Shown: positions 1 through 8,217, counted from the first letter of the stretch. The stretch: 64,000 nt of DNA from Actinomadura formosensis NBRC 14204 (GCF_001552155.1 NZ_BCQQ01000011.1:18583-82582); one strand, 5' to 3'. The notes: generated by a model from the letters alone, not told the origin. Program-made: numbers and translations.

Positions 1-536
1 GAGGTGTAGACGCGGAAGTACGGGGTCATCGTCGCGGCCTGGAGGCGCTGCGCGACGGCCTCGTCCACGCAGGCGGCGACCGCCGCGCCGGGCTCCCCGC
101 CGGCGATCTCGCGGGCCAGGTTGGGGCCGCAGAACACGCCGACGCGCTCCTGCGGGATGTCGGCGACCTCGCAGATCACCTCCGACATCCGCCGGGTCGT
201 GCCCATCTCGACGCCCTTCATCAGGCTGACGAGCACCGCCTCCGGCGGCAGCAGCGGCACCCACGCCGACAGGTTCTGCCGCAGGGTCTGCGCCGGGACG
301 GCCAGCGCGACGAAGTCGGCGCCCTTCAGCGCCTCCGCCGGGTCGAGCGTCGCGCGGACGGCCTCGGGCAGAGTGACGCCGGGCAGGTAGTCGGGGTTCT
401 CGTGGCGTTCGTTGACCGCCTCGACGACCTCGGGGCGGCGCCCCCACAGGACGACCTCGCCGCCCGCGTCGTGCAGCAGCTTGGTGAACGTCGTCCCCCA
501 GGATCCGGCGCCCATCACCGCGGTACGGAAGGTCAC
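1..536 (-). CDS. gpsA: Glycerol-3-phosphate dehydrogenase [NAD(P)+], partial
   Basis: This gene reduces dihydroxyacetone phosphate to sn-glycerol 3-phosphate for phospholipid synthesis in the cytosol. Only the N-terminal ~178 residues are in the window; the rest runs off the left edge. The start is a GTG at 536, giving VTFRTAVMGAGSWGTTFTKL with the Rossmann GxGxWG nucleotide-binding motif at about residues 9-14. Further in are the family blocks FVALAVPAQTLRQNL, LVSLMKGVEMGT and VFCGPNLAREIAGG. The start overlaps the stop of the upstream acyltransferase gene by 4 bp (GTGA), so the two phospholipid genes are probably translated together. Confidence 0.94.
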   Translation of the reverse strand, partial: MTFRTAVMGAGSWGTTFTKLLHDAGGEVVLWGRRPEVVEAVNERHENPDYLPGVTLPEAVRATLDPAEALKGADFVALAVPAQTLRQNLSAWVPLLPPEAVLVSLMKGVEMGTTRRMSEVICEVADIPQERVGVFCGPNLAREIAGGEPGAAVAACVDEAVAQRLQAATMTPYFRVYT

Positions 537-1387
537 GAGTCGCCCGTCCTCTGCTCCGCCGTGCGCTGCTCGGTGCTCCGCGGGCCGGACGGCTCCGCCT
601 GCTCGGGGACGGCGGCCCGGGCCGTGCGGGTGGCGCGGCGCCGCTCCTCCAGCACCTTGTGGTGGTCGTAGCGTTCCATGGGCGGCTCCTGGCCGCGCAG
701 CTCGCCGAGGAGGCCGGTGATCGCGGCCATGATGTCGTCGGTGGCGGCGTGCAGCGTCTCCCGGCTGAGCGGCAGCCCCTCGTACCGGGACAGGTCCACG
801 GGCGGACCGGCGATCACCTTCATCGTCTTGCGGGGCAGCGGATGGAACCCCTTCTTCAGGCTTCCCGCCAGGCCCCTCTGCTCACCCTTCTTGTACGGCA
901 TCAACTCGTGCGCGCCCCAGCTCGCCACCGGGACGACCTTGGCCCCCGTCTTCAGCGCCATCCGCGCGACGCCCGTCTGGCCGGTCATGGGCCACAGTTC
1001 GGGGTCACGGGTGCAGCTTCCCTCCGGGTAGAACATCAGGCACTCGCCGTTCAGCAGGGCCTTCTCCGCGTCCTCAAGGACGAGCGCGGCGTCGGCGCGG
1101 TCGCGGTGGACGGGGATCTGCCCGGTGCCGCGCAGCACGGCGCCGATGAACCTCACGTCGAACAGCGTGGACTTCGCCAGGTAGACCGGGTAGCGGCCCG
1201 CCTCGTAGACGAAGTGGGCGAGCGCGAGAGGGTCGGACGCGGAGATGTGGTTGGCGGCGATGATGACGCCGCCCTTCCCGGGTATGTGGCCCCGGCCGCG
1301 CCAGTCCCGTTTCAGGAGCCCGAACAGCAACGGGCGCAGGATGACGATCGTGAGCTTCCGCCAGCCCGGCGAATATCCGTGGCTCAT
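533..1387 (-). CDS. 1-acyl-sn-glycerol-3-phosphate acyltransferase (PlsC family)
   Basis: A membrane-associated acyltransferase expected to acylate lysophosphatidic acid, the step after GpsA in phosphatidic acid synthesis. The 284-residue protein has the PlsC hallmarks: NHISASDPL (the HX4D-type catalytic block, near residue 45), the FYPEGSCTRD substrate block near residue 120, and a hydrophobic N-terminal segment (LTIVILRPLLFGLL). I chose ATG 1387 because AGGAGGGG lies about 7 bases upstream; an ATG at 1405 would place that site inside the gene. The C-terminal ~40 residues are charged and probably disordered. The stop overlaps gpsA by 4 bp. The acyl acceptor cannot be told from sequence. Confidence 0.9.
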   Translation of the reverse strand: MSHGYSPGWRKLTIVILRPLLFGLLKRDWRGRGHIPGKGGVIIAANHISASDPLALAHFVYEAGRYPVYLAKSTLFDVRFIGAVLRGTGQIPVHRDRADAALVLEDAEKALLNGECLMFYPEGSCTRDPELWPMTGQTGVARMALKTGAKVVPVASWGAHELMPYKKGEQRGLAGSLKKGFHPLPRKTMKVIAGPPVDLSRYEGLPLSRETLHAATDDIMAAITGLLGELRGQEPPMERYDHHKVLEERRRATRTARAAVPEQAEPSGPRSTEQRTAEQRTGDS

Positions 1388-1490
1388 GCCCCGTCCCCTC
1401 CTCATTCCGTCCCCCTCCTCGGTCCATCCCCCGGATGAACGTGGGGTGTCCTCAAGTGTCGCGGTTACGTGCGCATAGTGTCGAGTTGCC

Positions 1491-2168
1491 ATGTCTACAA
1501 CAGCTCGGTCCACGGCGGCGCACGGCGCGCCTCGTCTCCACTGGTCGCTCGTCGTCCCCGTCAAGGTGCTCGCCAAGGCGAAGACCCGGATGTCCGCCGC
1601 GGCGGGCCCGCACCGGGAGGCCCTCGCGCTCGCGGTGGCGGCCGACACGGTCGCGGCGGCGCTGCGCTGTGACCGGGTCCGCGACGTGATCGTAGTCACC
1701 GACGATCCCCTTCCGGCGGCCGACCTCGCCGCCCTCGGCGCCCGCGTCGTGCCCGACGTGCCGGACGCCGGCCTGAACCCGGCGCTGGTCCACGGCGCCG
1801 GCCGGGGCCGCGAGCTGTCCCCGGACGCGGGCGTGGGCGCGCTGTCGGCGGACCTGCCCGCGCTGCGGCCGGACGAACTCGCCCGCGTCCTCGACGCGGC
1901 GGCGCGGGTGCCCGAGGCGTTCGTCCCGGACGCGGCCGGCGTCGGCACCACCCTGTACACGGCCCGTCCCGGCGTCCCGTTCTCCCCCGCGTTCGGTGGT
2001 GCCTCCCGTGCCGCCCACCGCGCCCGCGGCGCCAGGGAGATCCTCCTCCCCGGCACCGACAGCGTACGCCGCGACGTCGACACACCCGGCGACCTCCGCG
2101 CCGCCCTCGCCCTGGGCACCGGCCCCCGTACCGCGGCCATCGCGTCCCGCCTGGCCTCGTTGGCCTAG
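1491..2168 (+). CDS. cofC: 2-phospholactate / phosphoenolpyruvate guanylyltransferase (CofC/FbiD)
   Basis: A nucleotidyltransferase of coenzyme F420 synthesis. In actinobacteria the homologue FbiD joins GTP to phosphoenolpyruvate, while archaeal CofC uses 2-phospholactate; which substrate applies here is inferred from lineage. The 225-residue protein has the CofC layout: VVPVKVLAKAKTRM near residue 22 (nucleotide-binding loop), IVVTDD near residue 68, and ALSADLPAL near residue 119 (metal-binding Asp). FGGASRAAH and DSVRRDVDTPGDL follow near the C-terminus. It diverges from plsC across a 103-bp gap. No strong Shine-Dalgarno precedes the ATG. Confidence 0.9.
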   Translation: MSTTARSTAAHGAPRLHWSLVVPVKVLAKAKTRMSAAAGPHREALALAVAADTVAAALRCDRVRDVIVVTDDPLPAADLAALGARVVPDVPDAGLNPALVHGAGRGRELSPDAGVGALSADLPALRPDELARVLDAAARVPEAFVPDAAGVGTTLYTARPGVPFSPAFGGASRAAHRARGAREILLPGTDSVRRDVDTPGDLRAALALGTGPRTAAIASRLASLA

Positions 2169-2178
2169 AGTTCCGGTC

Positions 2179-2382
2179 ATGCAGGGGACGGTGAAGGCGT
2201 TCGACGCGGAGACGCGGTCGGGGAGCGTGCTGCTCGACGACGGGACGGAGCTGGCGTTCGACGCGGAGGCGTTCGCGGCGGGCGGGCTGCGGCTGCTGCG
2301 GTTCGGGCAGCGGGTGAACCTGGCGCTGGAGGGCGGCCGGGTCTCGGTGGTGACGCTGTCGACGTTCCCGCTGCCGTCCTGA
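2179..2382 (+). CDS. Small cold-shock-domain-like protein
   Basis: A 67-residue protein starting MQGTVKAFDAETRSGSVLLD, which follows the first strands of a cold-shock OB fold (GTVKxFDxExxxG). The aromatic RNP1 block (KGFGFI type) is absent: the matching stretch reads RSGSVLLD. Nucleic-acid binding by stacked aromatics is therefore doubtful, and this is best read as a degenerate CSD relative. It begins 10 bases after cofC stops, so the two are probably co-transcribed. A perfect hairpin follows the stop. Confidence 0.7.
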   Translation: MQGTVKAFDAETRSGSVLLDDGTELAFDAEAFAAGGLRLLRFGQRVNLALEGGRVSVVTLSTFPLPS

Positions 2383-2389
2383 GACGTGT

Positions 2390-2422
2390 CAGCGCCCGGG
2401 ACCGTTTCGGTCCCGGGCGCTG
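2390..2422. terminator. Bidirectional hairpin terminator between the CSD-like gene and hupB
   Basis: A perfect 15-bp stem (2390-2404 against 2408-2422) with a TTT loop lies between the convergent stops at 2382 and 2434. There is no long T-run, but a GC-rich stem at converging gene ends is the usual actinobacterial arrangement. Confidence 0.8.
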
Positions 2423-2433
2423 TCGCGGTGAGA

Positions 2434-2712
2434 CTACTTCTTCCCGGCCACGAGGTTCTTGAAGTCCGCACCGGCCTTGAACTTCGGCACGGACGTCGCG
2501 GGAACCTCAATGGTCTTGCCCGTTGCGGGGTTGCGGGCCGTGCGGGCAGGCCGGTCGGCCTTCTCGAACGAACCGAACCCGGTGATCGCGACCTTGTCGC
2601 CCTTGGCGACGGCGGTCTGGATCGCATCCAGGATCGCGTCGACCGCCTCGGCTGCGGCCTTCTTGCTGCCCAGCCGTTCAGAGATGGCGTCGACCAGCTC
2701 ACGCTTGTTCAT
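2434..2712 (-). CDS. hupB: HU-family nucleoid DNA-binding protein
   Basis: A 92-residue histone-like HU protein that dimerises and bends DNA. The sequence begins MNKRELVDAISERLGSKKAA and carries the signature GFGSFEKADRPARTARNPATG at residues ~46-66, including the beta-arm region with the RNPxTG turn. It lacks the long lysine/alanine-rich tail of mycobacterial HupB, so it is the short HU type. The start has a good ribosome site (AGAGGAGT) six bases upstream. It is probably a single-gene unit ending at the hairpin at 2390-2422. Confidence 0.97.
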   Translation of the reverse strand: MNKRELVDAISERLGSKKAAAEAVDAILDAIQTAVAKGDKVAITGFGSFEKADRPARTARNPATGKTIEVPATSVPKFKAGADFKNLVAGKK

Positions 2713-2871
2713 GGGTTACTCCTCTAGTTCCCCCCTTGCCCGAACGAAACTAAGGGAGCCTCAGCATGGACACAATCACCTGCACCCAAGAGTTGGCGTG
2801 TCGCTGACGTTTTTGTCGGCCTTGCCCCTGTCTCGCCGGGTTACCGGACCGAATCCGGCTACTGCGCCACG

Positions 2872-3105
2872 CTAACCGACGTCGGGGCCGTCTTGGAAAT
2901 CGGCGAGGAACGCGTCCAGCCTGCGGGCGGCCAGTCCGGCGTCCCGTTTCGCCAGATCGGTGATCGCCAGCAGGTGCCGGATGAGCCGCTGCCGGGTCTG
3001 CGGCGGCAGCGGCGCGACGGCCCGATGGGCGTCGCGCAACTGCCGCGCGAGCAGCGTCAAGGCAGGATCGTCCCACTCCGGCCCACCCCACGGCACCGCG
3101 CTCAA
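2872..3105 (-). CDS. Hypothetical small helical protein
   Basis: I do not recognise this protein. The coherent part is 77 residues, mostly helical, with runs such as DDPALTLLARQLRDAHRAV and RLIRHLLAITDLAKRDAGL and an acidic end. The frame stays open to a GTG at 3216, but that codon lies inside the leuD terminator hairpin. I therefore prefer the TTG at 3105, which has GGGGA six bases upstream. The gene lies between leuCD and hupB on the same strand. Start and reality are both uncertain. Confidence 0.45.
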   Translation of the reverse strand: MSAVPWGGPEWDDPALTLLARQLRDAHRAVAPLPPQTRQRLIRHLLAITDLAKRDAGLAARRLDAFLADFQDGPDVG

Positions 3106-3198
3106 TTCACATCCCCAGACGGTCGACGGCTCAGCGCACAAGAGAAATTGTCTCTGGTGCGCGTACCGCTCGATGCGTCCGGGGGTGTGTTGAGCGTT

Positions 3199-3239
3199 GC
3201 CCCTGGTACCCGGCACCGACCGGCACGGGTTCCAGGGGC
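3199..3239 (-). terminator. leuCD terminator hairpin
   Basis: Just downstream of the leuD stop (3249), gcccctgg (3199-3206) and acccg (3208-3212) pair with cgggt (3226-3230) and ccaggggc (3232-3239), with one mismatch between the blocks. It has no T-run. It marks the end of the leuCD unit and argues against reading the next gene from a start inside it. Confidence 0.65.
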
Positions 3240-3248
3240 GCCCCCGGG

Positions 3249-3836
3249 TCAGACGGCCGTCGGGAGCCAGGCCGGGCGAGACTCCTCGTAGGTGGTGATG
3301 GCGTCGGCGTGGCGGAGGGTGAGGCCGATGTCGTCGAGGCCTTCCATGAGGCGCCAGCGCGTGTAGTCATCGATGTCGAAGGACGTGACGACATCGGCGT
3401 AGCGGACTTCGCGCTTGTCCAGGTCGACGGTGATCTCCAGGGCGGCGTCCTTCTCTACGCGGGTCTGGAGGTCTTCGACCCGGTCGGCGGGCAGGACGAC
3501 GGGCAGCAGGCCCATCTTGGTGGAGTTGTTGCGGAAGATGTCGCCGAAGCGCGGGGCGATGACGACGCGGAAGCCGTACTGCTGGAGGGCCCAGACGGCG
3601 TGCTCGCGGGACGAGCCGGTGCCGAAGTCGGGGCCGGCGACCAGGATGCCCGCGCCCTCGTGGCGGGGCCGGTTCAAGACGAAGTCCGGGTCCTCGCGCC
3701 AGGCGGAGAACAGCCCCTTGTCGAATCCGGTGCGGCTGACCTGCTTGAGCCAGACGGCCGGGATGATCTGGTCGGTGTCGACGTTGCTGCGGCGCAGCGG
3801 GACCGCGCGCCCGGTGTAGGTGGTGAACGCTTCCAT
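3249..3836 (-). CDS. leuD: 3-isopropylmalate dehydratase small subunit
   Basis: This is the swivel subunit of isopropylmalate isomerase, which with LeuC converts 2-isopropylmalate to 3-isopropylmalate in leucine synthesis. The homologous step in the citramalate route also uses this enzyme. The 195-residue length is typical. Blocks seen are [16 protein letters not shown] (residues ~16-31), [27 protein letters not shown] (~68-85), [21 protein letters not shown] and [19 protein letters not shown]. It follows leuC by 9 bp on the same strand, with GGAAG before its ATG, so the two are one operon. Confidence 0.97.
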   Translation of the reverse strand: MEAFTTYTGRAVPLRRSNVDTDQIIPAVWLKQVSRTGFDKGLFSAWREDPDFVLNRPRHEGAGILVAGPDFGTGSSREHAVWALQQYGFRVVIAPRFGDIFRNNSTKMGLLPVVLPADRVEDLQTRVEKDAALEITVDLDKREVRYADVVTSFDIDDYTRWRLMEGLDDIGLTLRHADAITTYEESRPAWLPTAV

Positions 3837-3845
3837 CGTGCTTCC

Positions 3846-5243
3846 TTACAGATCGGCGGGAGCGGCCAGACGGCCGGTGACGGCGGTGGCGGCGGCGACG
3901 GCGGGCGACACCAGGTGGGTGCGGCCGCCGGGTCCCTGCCGTCCCTCGAAGTTGCGGTTGGACGTGGAGGCGCTGCGTTCACCGGGCGTGAGCTTGTCGG
4001 GGTTCATCGCCAGGCACATGGAGCAGCCTGCCTCGCGCCACTCGGCACCGGACGCGGCGACGACCTCGTGGAGGCCCTCCTCCTCGGCCTGCTTCTTGAC
4101 CTCCATGGAGCCGGGGACGACCAGCATCCGGACGCCGCCCGCGACCTTGCGGCCCTTCAGCACATCGGCGACGGCGCGGAGGTCCTCGATACGGCCGTTG
4201 GTGCAGGAGCCGACGAAGACGGTGTCGACCTCGATGTCGCGCAGCGGCGTCCCGGCGGTGAGGCCCATGTACTCCAGGGCGCGCTCGGCGGCCTGCCGCT
4301 GGGCGGGGTCGGAGAAGGACGCGGGGTCGGGCACGGACTCGGCGAGCGGCAGGCCCTGGCCCGGGTTGGTGCCCCAGGTGACGAACGGGGTCAACTCGGC
4401 CGCGTCGATCACGACCTCCTTGTCGAAGACCGCGTCGTCGTCGGTGCGCAGGGACGTCCAGTACTCGACGGCCTTGTCCCAGTCCGCCCCCTGGGGCGCG
4501 TGGGGGCGGCCCTTGAGGTAGGCGAACGTGGTCTCGTCCGGCGCGATCATCCCGGCGCGGGCGCCGGCCTCGATGGACATGTTGCAGACCGTCATGCGGC
4601 CTTCCATCGACAGCGACCGGATGGCCTCGCCCCGGTATTCGATGATGTGGCCCTGGCCGCCGCCGGTGCCGATCCTCGCGATGATCGCGAGGATGAGGTC
4701 CTTGGCGGTGACGCCCTCGGGCAGCGCGCCGTCGACGGTGACCGCCATCGTCTTCGGCTTGGTCTGCGGCAGCGTCTGGGTGGCGAGGACGTGTTCGACC
4801 TCGCTGGTGCCGATGCCGAAGGCGAGCGCGCCGAACGCGCCGTGCGTGGAGGTGTGCGAGTCGCCGCACACGACGGTCATGCCGGGCTGGGTCAGGCCGA
4901 GCTGCGGGCCGATGACGTGGACGATGCCCTGCCCGTCGTCGCCCATCGGGTGCAGCCGGACGCCGAAGTCGGAGCAGTTCTTGCGCAGCGTCTCGACCTG
5001 GGTCCGCGACACCGGGTCGGCGATGGGCTTGAGCAGGTCCGTGGTCGGGACGTTGTGGTCCTCGGTGGCGATGGTCAGGTCGGGGCGGCGGACCGCGCGG
5101 CCGGCCATCCGCAGCCCGTCGAACGCCTGCGGGCTGGTGACCTCGTGGACGAGGTGCAGGTCGATGTAGAGGAGGTCCGGCTCACCCTCGGCGTGCCGCA
5201 CGACGTGCGCGTCGTAGACCTTCTCGGCCAGTGTTCGGCCCAT
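3846..5243 (-). CDS. leuC: 3-isopropylmalate dehydratase large subunit
   Basis: The [4Fe-4S] catalytic subunit of isopropylmalate isomerase, 465 residues from ATG 5243. It shows the aconitase-family signatures [38 protein letters not shown] and [15 protein letters not shown]. The last, with CSMCLAMN near the C-terminus, supplies the three cluster cysteines. I prefer ATG 5243 because GAGG lies eight bases upstream; an in-frame GTG at 5252 is the alternative. The gene diverges from the IclR regulator at 5343, with a palindrome between them. That is the arrangement known for leuCD with NdgR/LtbR. Confidence 0.97.
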   Translation of the reverse strand: MGRTLAEKVYDAHVVRHAEGEPDLLYIDLHLVHEVTSPQAFDGLRMAGRAVRRPDLTIATEDHNVPTTDLLKPIADPVSRTQVETLRKNCSDFGVRLHPMGDDGQGIVHVIGPQLGLTQPGMTVVCGDSHTSTHGAFGALAFGIGTSEVEHVLATQTLPQTKPKTMAVTVDGALPEGVTAKDLILAIIARIGTGGGQGHIIEYRGEAIRSLSMEGRMTVCNMSIEAGARAGMIAPDETTFAYLKGRPHAPQGADWDKAVEYWTSLRTDDDAVFDKEVVIDAAELTPFVTWGTNPGQGLPLAESVPDPASFSDPAQRQAAERALEYMGLTAGTPLRDIEVDTVFVGSCTNGRIEDLRAVADVLKGRKVAGGVRMLVVPGSMEVKKQAEEEGLHEVVAASGAEWREAGCSMCLAMNPDKLTPGERSASTSNRNFEGRQGPGGRTHLVSPAVAAATAVTGRLAAPADL

Positions 5244-5312
5244 CACTCCCACCTCATCTGTAATGATCGTCGGCGCTCCGTCGCGCCGTGTTCTCCGTCA
5301 CCCCGACTTGCA

Positions 5313-5327
5313 TCTCATATTACGAGA
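5313..5327. promoter_or_regulatory. Candidate IclR-type (NdgR/LtbR-like) operator
   Basis: The 15-bp near-palindrome TCTCATATTACGAGA lies in the 99-bp leuC/iclR intergenic region, 15 bases before the regulator's start codon. It has TCTC/GAGA arms. A related site, TCTCAATATCTGAGA, occurs at 34302-34316. IclR regulators beside leuCD in Streptomyces and Corynebacterium are known to control leuCD; that this is the binding site is inference. Confidence 0.55.
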
Positions 5328-5342
5328 CGTCAATATCAAGAC

Positions 5343-6062
5343 ATGGACAACTCTAGCGGAGTCGGCGTACTTGACAAAGCCGTTCTCGTGCTGAACGCGC
5401 TGGAGGCCGGTCCGGCCTCGCTCGCCCAGCTCGTCCAGACGACCGGGCTGGCCCGCCCCACGGCCCACCGGCTCGCCGTCGCGCTGGAGCACCACCGCCT
5501 CGTGCACCGCGACACGCAGGGGCGTTTCATCCTCGGGCCGAGGCTCGCCGAGCTGGCGGTCGCGGCCGGCGAAGACCGTCTGCTCGCGATCGCCCAGCCC
5601 ATCCTGGCCCAGTTGCGCGACCTGACCGGGGAGAGCGCCTCGCTGTTCCGCCGCCAGGGGGACGTCCGGGTCTGCGTCGCCGCCGCCGAGCGGACGAGCG
5701 GCCTGCGCGACACCATCCCGGTCGGCGCCGCGCTCCCGATGACGGCGGGTTCGGCCGCGCAGATCCTGCTCGCGTGGGAGGAGCCCGACCGGCTGCACCG
5801 GGGGCTGCGCAACGCGAAGTTCGAGGCGACGACGCTGGCGTCCGTCCGGCGGCGCGGCTGGGCGCAGAGCGTCGGCGAGCGCGAGCAGGGCGTCGGGTCG
5901 GTGTCCGCCCCGATCCGCGGTGCGGGCGGGCGGGTGATCGCCGCCGTCTCCGTCTCCGGCCCCCTGGAGCGCCTCACCCGCTCCCCCGGCAGGCTGCACG
6001 CCGCACCCGTCGTCGCCGCCGGGGAGAAGATCTCCGAGGGGATGCGCCGCACGGCGTCCTGA
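5343..6062 (+). CDS. ndgR: IclR-family regulator, NdgR/LtbR-like
   Basis: A 239-residue transcription factor with an N-terminal winged helix (VLDKAVLVLNALEAGPASLA then GLARPTAHRLAVALEHHRLV, residues ~9-55). The C-terminal IclR effector domain includes GESASLFRRQGDVRVCVAAAE, IPVGAALPMTAGSAAQILL and GVGSVSAPIRGAGGRVIAAV. Its position divergent from leuCD matches NdgR of Streptomyces and LtbR of corynebacteria, which regulate leucine and other amino-acid genes. The symbol is assigned on this synteny. The ATG at 5343 begins MDNSSGVGVLDKA. A much longer open frame extends upstream, but that part is the antisense of leuCD. Confidence 0.9.
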   Translation: MDNSSGVGVLDKAVLVLNALEAGPASLAQLVQTTGLARPTAHRLAVALEHHRLVHRDTQGRFILGPRLAELAVAAGEDRLLAIAQPILAQLRDLTGESASLFRRQGDVRVCVAAAERTSGLRDTIPVGAALPMTAGSAAQILLAWEEPDRLHRGLRNAKFEATTLASVRRRGWAQSVGEREQGVGSVSAPIRGAGGRVIAAVSVSGPLERLTRSPGRLHAAPVVAAGEKISEGMRRTAS

Positions 6063-6155
6063 CCGCCGGAACCCGGGGCCGGCGGCTGGACGGCTCCCCG
6101 GCCCCGCGCCCGGCTCGCGATGCCCGATCTCGAACCACCACAACCCGGACACACA

Positions 6156-6176
6156 TTGGATAGTGCCAGTATCCAA
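6156..6176. promoter_or_regulatory. Dyad upstream of the MerR-family gene
   Basis: TTGGATA (6156-6162) and TATCCAA (6170-6176) are perfect 7-bp arms separated by 7 bases, and the spacer is itself nearly symmetric (TG.CA). The dyad sits 48 bases before the start of the MerR gene. MerR dimers bind such dyads, so autoregulation is likely but unproven. Confidence 0.5.
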
Positions 6177-6223
6177 ACGTCCGGCCTCGATACCGTTGGC
6201 CCCCGGTAAAGGGGGGTTCGACG

Positions 6224-6853
6224 GTGCAGATCTCCGAGCTCAGCGATCGCAGCGGGCTCACGGTTCAGACGATCAAGTTCTACATCAGGGAGGGCCTGCT
6301 GCCGAAGGGCGCGGCGGTCAGCGCGACCCGCTCGGAGTACGACGGCCGGCACCTGGAGCGGCTGCGGCTGATCATCGCGCTGCGCGAGGTCGGCGACCTG
6401 CCGGTGGCGGCGATCCAGCGGGTCATCGCCGCCGTCGAGGACGACCGGGTCGGCCTGCACGAGCTGTTCACCACCACCCGGCACGCCATCGGCCCGCACG
6501 TCGCCGCGCCGCACGACCCGAACTGGCGCGCCGCCCGCGAGGACGTCGACGCCCTCGTCCGCGAACTCGGCTGGACCGTCGGCGAGGACGCCCCCGCCCG
6601 TGATCTGCTCGCGCACACGTTCGTGGCGCTGCGCCGCCTCGGTTTCCCCATCACGCTGAAGGACCTGCGCCCCTATGTGCGGGCCGCGACCGAGGTCGCC
6701 GGCCACGAGATCCGGCGGGTCTGCGAGGGGGCGCCCCGCAGCCGGACGGCCCATTCGCTGCTCGTCTCCACCGTCCTCTACGAGCAGGTCCTGACGGCCC
6801 TGCACCGGCTGGCCCAGGAGGACGCCTCGGCCGGCCGCTTCGGCACGCAGTGA
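6224..6853 (+). CDS. MerR-family transcriptional regulator
   Basis: A 209-residue regulator. Residues 1-70 form the MerR winged helix: ISELSDRSGLTVQTIKFYIREGLLP, then RLRLIIALREVGDLPVAAIQRVI. The C-terminal ~130 residues are a helical effector domain with no recognisable metal-binding cysteines (its only Cys is in RRVCEG), so it is unlikely to be a metal sensor. The start is GTG 6224 with a GGGGGG run eight bases upstream. The effector and target genes are unknown. The DUF202 pair downstream is separated by 88 bp and may be independent. Confidence 0.85.
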   Translation: MQISELSDRSGLTVQTIKFYIREGLLPKGAAVSATRSEYDGRHLERLRLIIALREVGDLPVAAIQRVIAAVEDDRVGLHELFTTTRHAIGPHVAAPHDPNWRAAREDVDALVRELGWTVGEDAPARDLLAHTFVALRRLGFPITLKDLRPYVRAATEVAGHEIRRVCEGAPRSRTAHSLLVSTVLYEQVLTALHRLAQEDASAGRFGTQ

Positions 6854-6941
6854 CCCACGCCATTTCCCATAAACTCAATCGGAATTGGTATTCATGGCCG
6901 GGCGATAAGGCATTCACTTCGATCGCCTAACATGAACGGCG

Positions 6942-7331
6942 ATGACCCCCACGCAGCCCCCCGGCCCCTCCAGTGCCAGGTGGACCGACCGCCTGCTCGC
7001 CGAGGGCGACGATCCCGACCCGCGTTTCTCCCTCGCCAACGAGCGCACGTTCCTGGCCTGGATCCGGACGGCGCTGGCGATGATCGCGGGCGGCATCGGC
7101 CTCGCGCTCGCCGGCGGCCTGGTCGAACCCGTGCTGCGGCACGGCCTCGCGGTCGCGTTCGCCGCGACCGGGGCACTGGTCGCCGCCCTCGCGTTCCACC
7201 GCTGGCTGCGGACCGAACGCGCGCTGCGCCGCGCGGAGTCCCTGCCACCGCCGGCGATCGCGCCGATCATGGCGTACGGCACCGCGATCGCCGCGCTCAT
7301 CCTGCTTGTGACGTTGCTGGTCACCCGGTGA
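6942..7331 (+). CDS. DUF202 (YidH-type) membrane protein
   Basis: A 129-residue inner-membrane protein of the DUF202/YidH family, function unknown. The signature DPRFSLANERTFLAWIRTALA is near residues 26-46, followed by three predicted membrane helices ([58 protein letters not shown]). Its stop overlaps the start of the next DUF202 gene by 4 bp, and such pairs are common in actinobacteria. Confidence 0.85.
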   Translation: MTPTQPPGPSSARWTDRLLAEGDDPDPRFSLANERTFLAWIRTALAMIAGGIGLALAGGLVEPVLRHGLAVAFAATGALVAALAFHRWLRTERALRRAESLPPPAIAPIMAYGTAIAALILLVTLLVTR

Positions 7332-7636
7332 AACTCGGCGATCCCGGGGCGCAGCCGGAGCGGACGGCCCTGGCCTGGTCCCGGACCGCCCTCGCGCTGA
7401 TCATCGTCGGGCTGCTGTGCGTGCGGCTCGCGCCGTCGCCCGCCGCCGTGGTCATCGCCGCCGTGGTGGTCTACGGCGGAGCCATGCTGCTGCTCCGCCG
7501 GGCCCGCACCGGCCTTGCGCGGCAGCGCAGAAGGCTGGCGTCCGGCGGCGGCACCGCCGACCCGCTCTCCGCGCTGATCATGTCGGGCCTGGTGATGCTG
7601 CTGGCCGTGGTCGCGATCCTCTTCGCCCTCCACTGA
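7328..7636 (+). CDS. DUF202 membrane protein, second of a pair
   Basis: A 102-residue DUF202 protein starting at GTG 7328 and overlapping the previous stop (GTGA). The family motif is present as PERTALAWSRTALALIIVGLL, with three predicted helices. It probably pairs with the product of the first gene. Its last codons (Phe-Ala-Leu-His-stop) form the first unit of a 15-bp tandem repeat, so extra in-frame stops follow directly. Confidence 0.82.
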   Translation: MKLGDPGAQPERTALAWSRTALALIIVGLLCVRLAPSPAAVVIAAVVVYGGAMLLLRRARTGLARQRRRLASGGGTADPLSALIMSGLVMLLAVVAILFALH

Positions 7637-7666
7637 TTCGCCCTCCACTGATTCGCCCTCAGCTGA
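7622..7666 (+). repeat. 15-bp tandem repeat, three copies, spanning a stop codon
   Basis: Units TTCGCCCTCCACTGA at 7622-7636 and 7637-7651, and TTCGCCCTCAGCTGA at 7652-7666. The unit length is a multiple of three, so the reading frame repeats Phe-Ala-Leu-X-stop three times. It is probably a slippage duplication of the gene end. Confidence 0.9.
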
Positions 7667-7821
7667 GCCATGCGGCGGACGCATGGCCGCCGTGCAAGAC
7701 CTTCGCTGGTGTCATGCCACGCCGCCGCCTAACGTCGGTCCCGCCATGACACGAAGCGCAGTTCGGGCTCACCGGTCATGACCTCACCGCACTCGCCGAC
7801 CTCACTAGGAGAACCGCACAG

Positions 7822-8217
7822 ATGCGCGTCACGCTCGGCAATCCCGCGACCGTCCCCGCGCCGCCGAACCCCGCCTACTCCCACACCGCCTACGTCACCC
7901 AGGGCCCGATGCTGTACGTGTCGGGGCAGATCGCCCTGGACGAGAACGGCAAGGTGGACGCGCCCGGCGACATGACCCGCCAGTCGGAGGTCATCCTCTC
8001 GCTGCTGGAACGCATCCTCGCCGCGCACGGCGCGGGGTTCGCCGACGTCGTCAACATCCGGACGTTCCTCACCGACATGGACCTCCGCCAGGAGTACGGG
8101 GCCGTCCGCCGCCGCTACTTCACCGGCGCCCCGCCGACGAGCACCACCGTCGAGGTGTCCCGCCTGTTCCATCCGGACGCGCTGATCGAAGTCGAGGTCG
8201 TCGCCGCGATCCCGTGA
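7822..8217 (+). CDS. RidA/YjgF-family protein lacking the canonical arginine
   Basis: A 131-residue cytosolic protein of the YjgF/YER057c/UK114 fold: GPMLYVSGQIALDENGKV (residues ~28-45), DVVNIRTFLTDM (~74-85), and a C-terminal LIEVEVVAAIP strand. RidA enamine/imine deaminases carry a catalytic Arg in a P-A-R-S/T-x-V block. Here the block reads PPTSTTVEVSRL, without that Arg, so ordinary deaminase activity is doubtful. AGGAG lies about ten bases before the ATG. It converges with, and abuts, the LysR gene on the other strand. Confidence 0.85.
   Translation: MRVTLGNPATVPAPPNPAYSHTAYVTQGPMLYVSGQIALDENGKVDAPGDMTRQSEVILSLLERILAAHGAGFADVVNIRTFLTDMDLRQEYGAVRRRYFTGAPPTSTTVEVSRLFHPDALIEVEVVAAIP

Noticed and set aside
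3309..6062. A 917-codon open frame on the plus strand covering leuD, leuC and the IclR gene
   Set aside because: Only its last ~239 codons match a protein family (IclR). The rest is antisense to leuCD, a common effect of high GC content.
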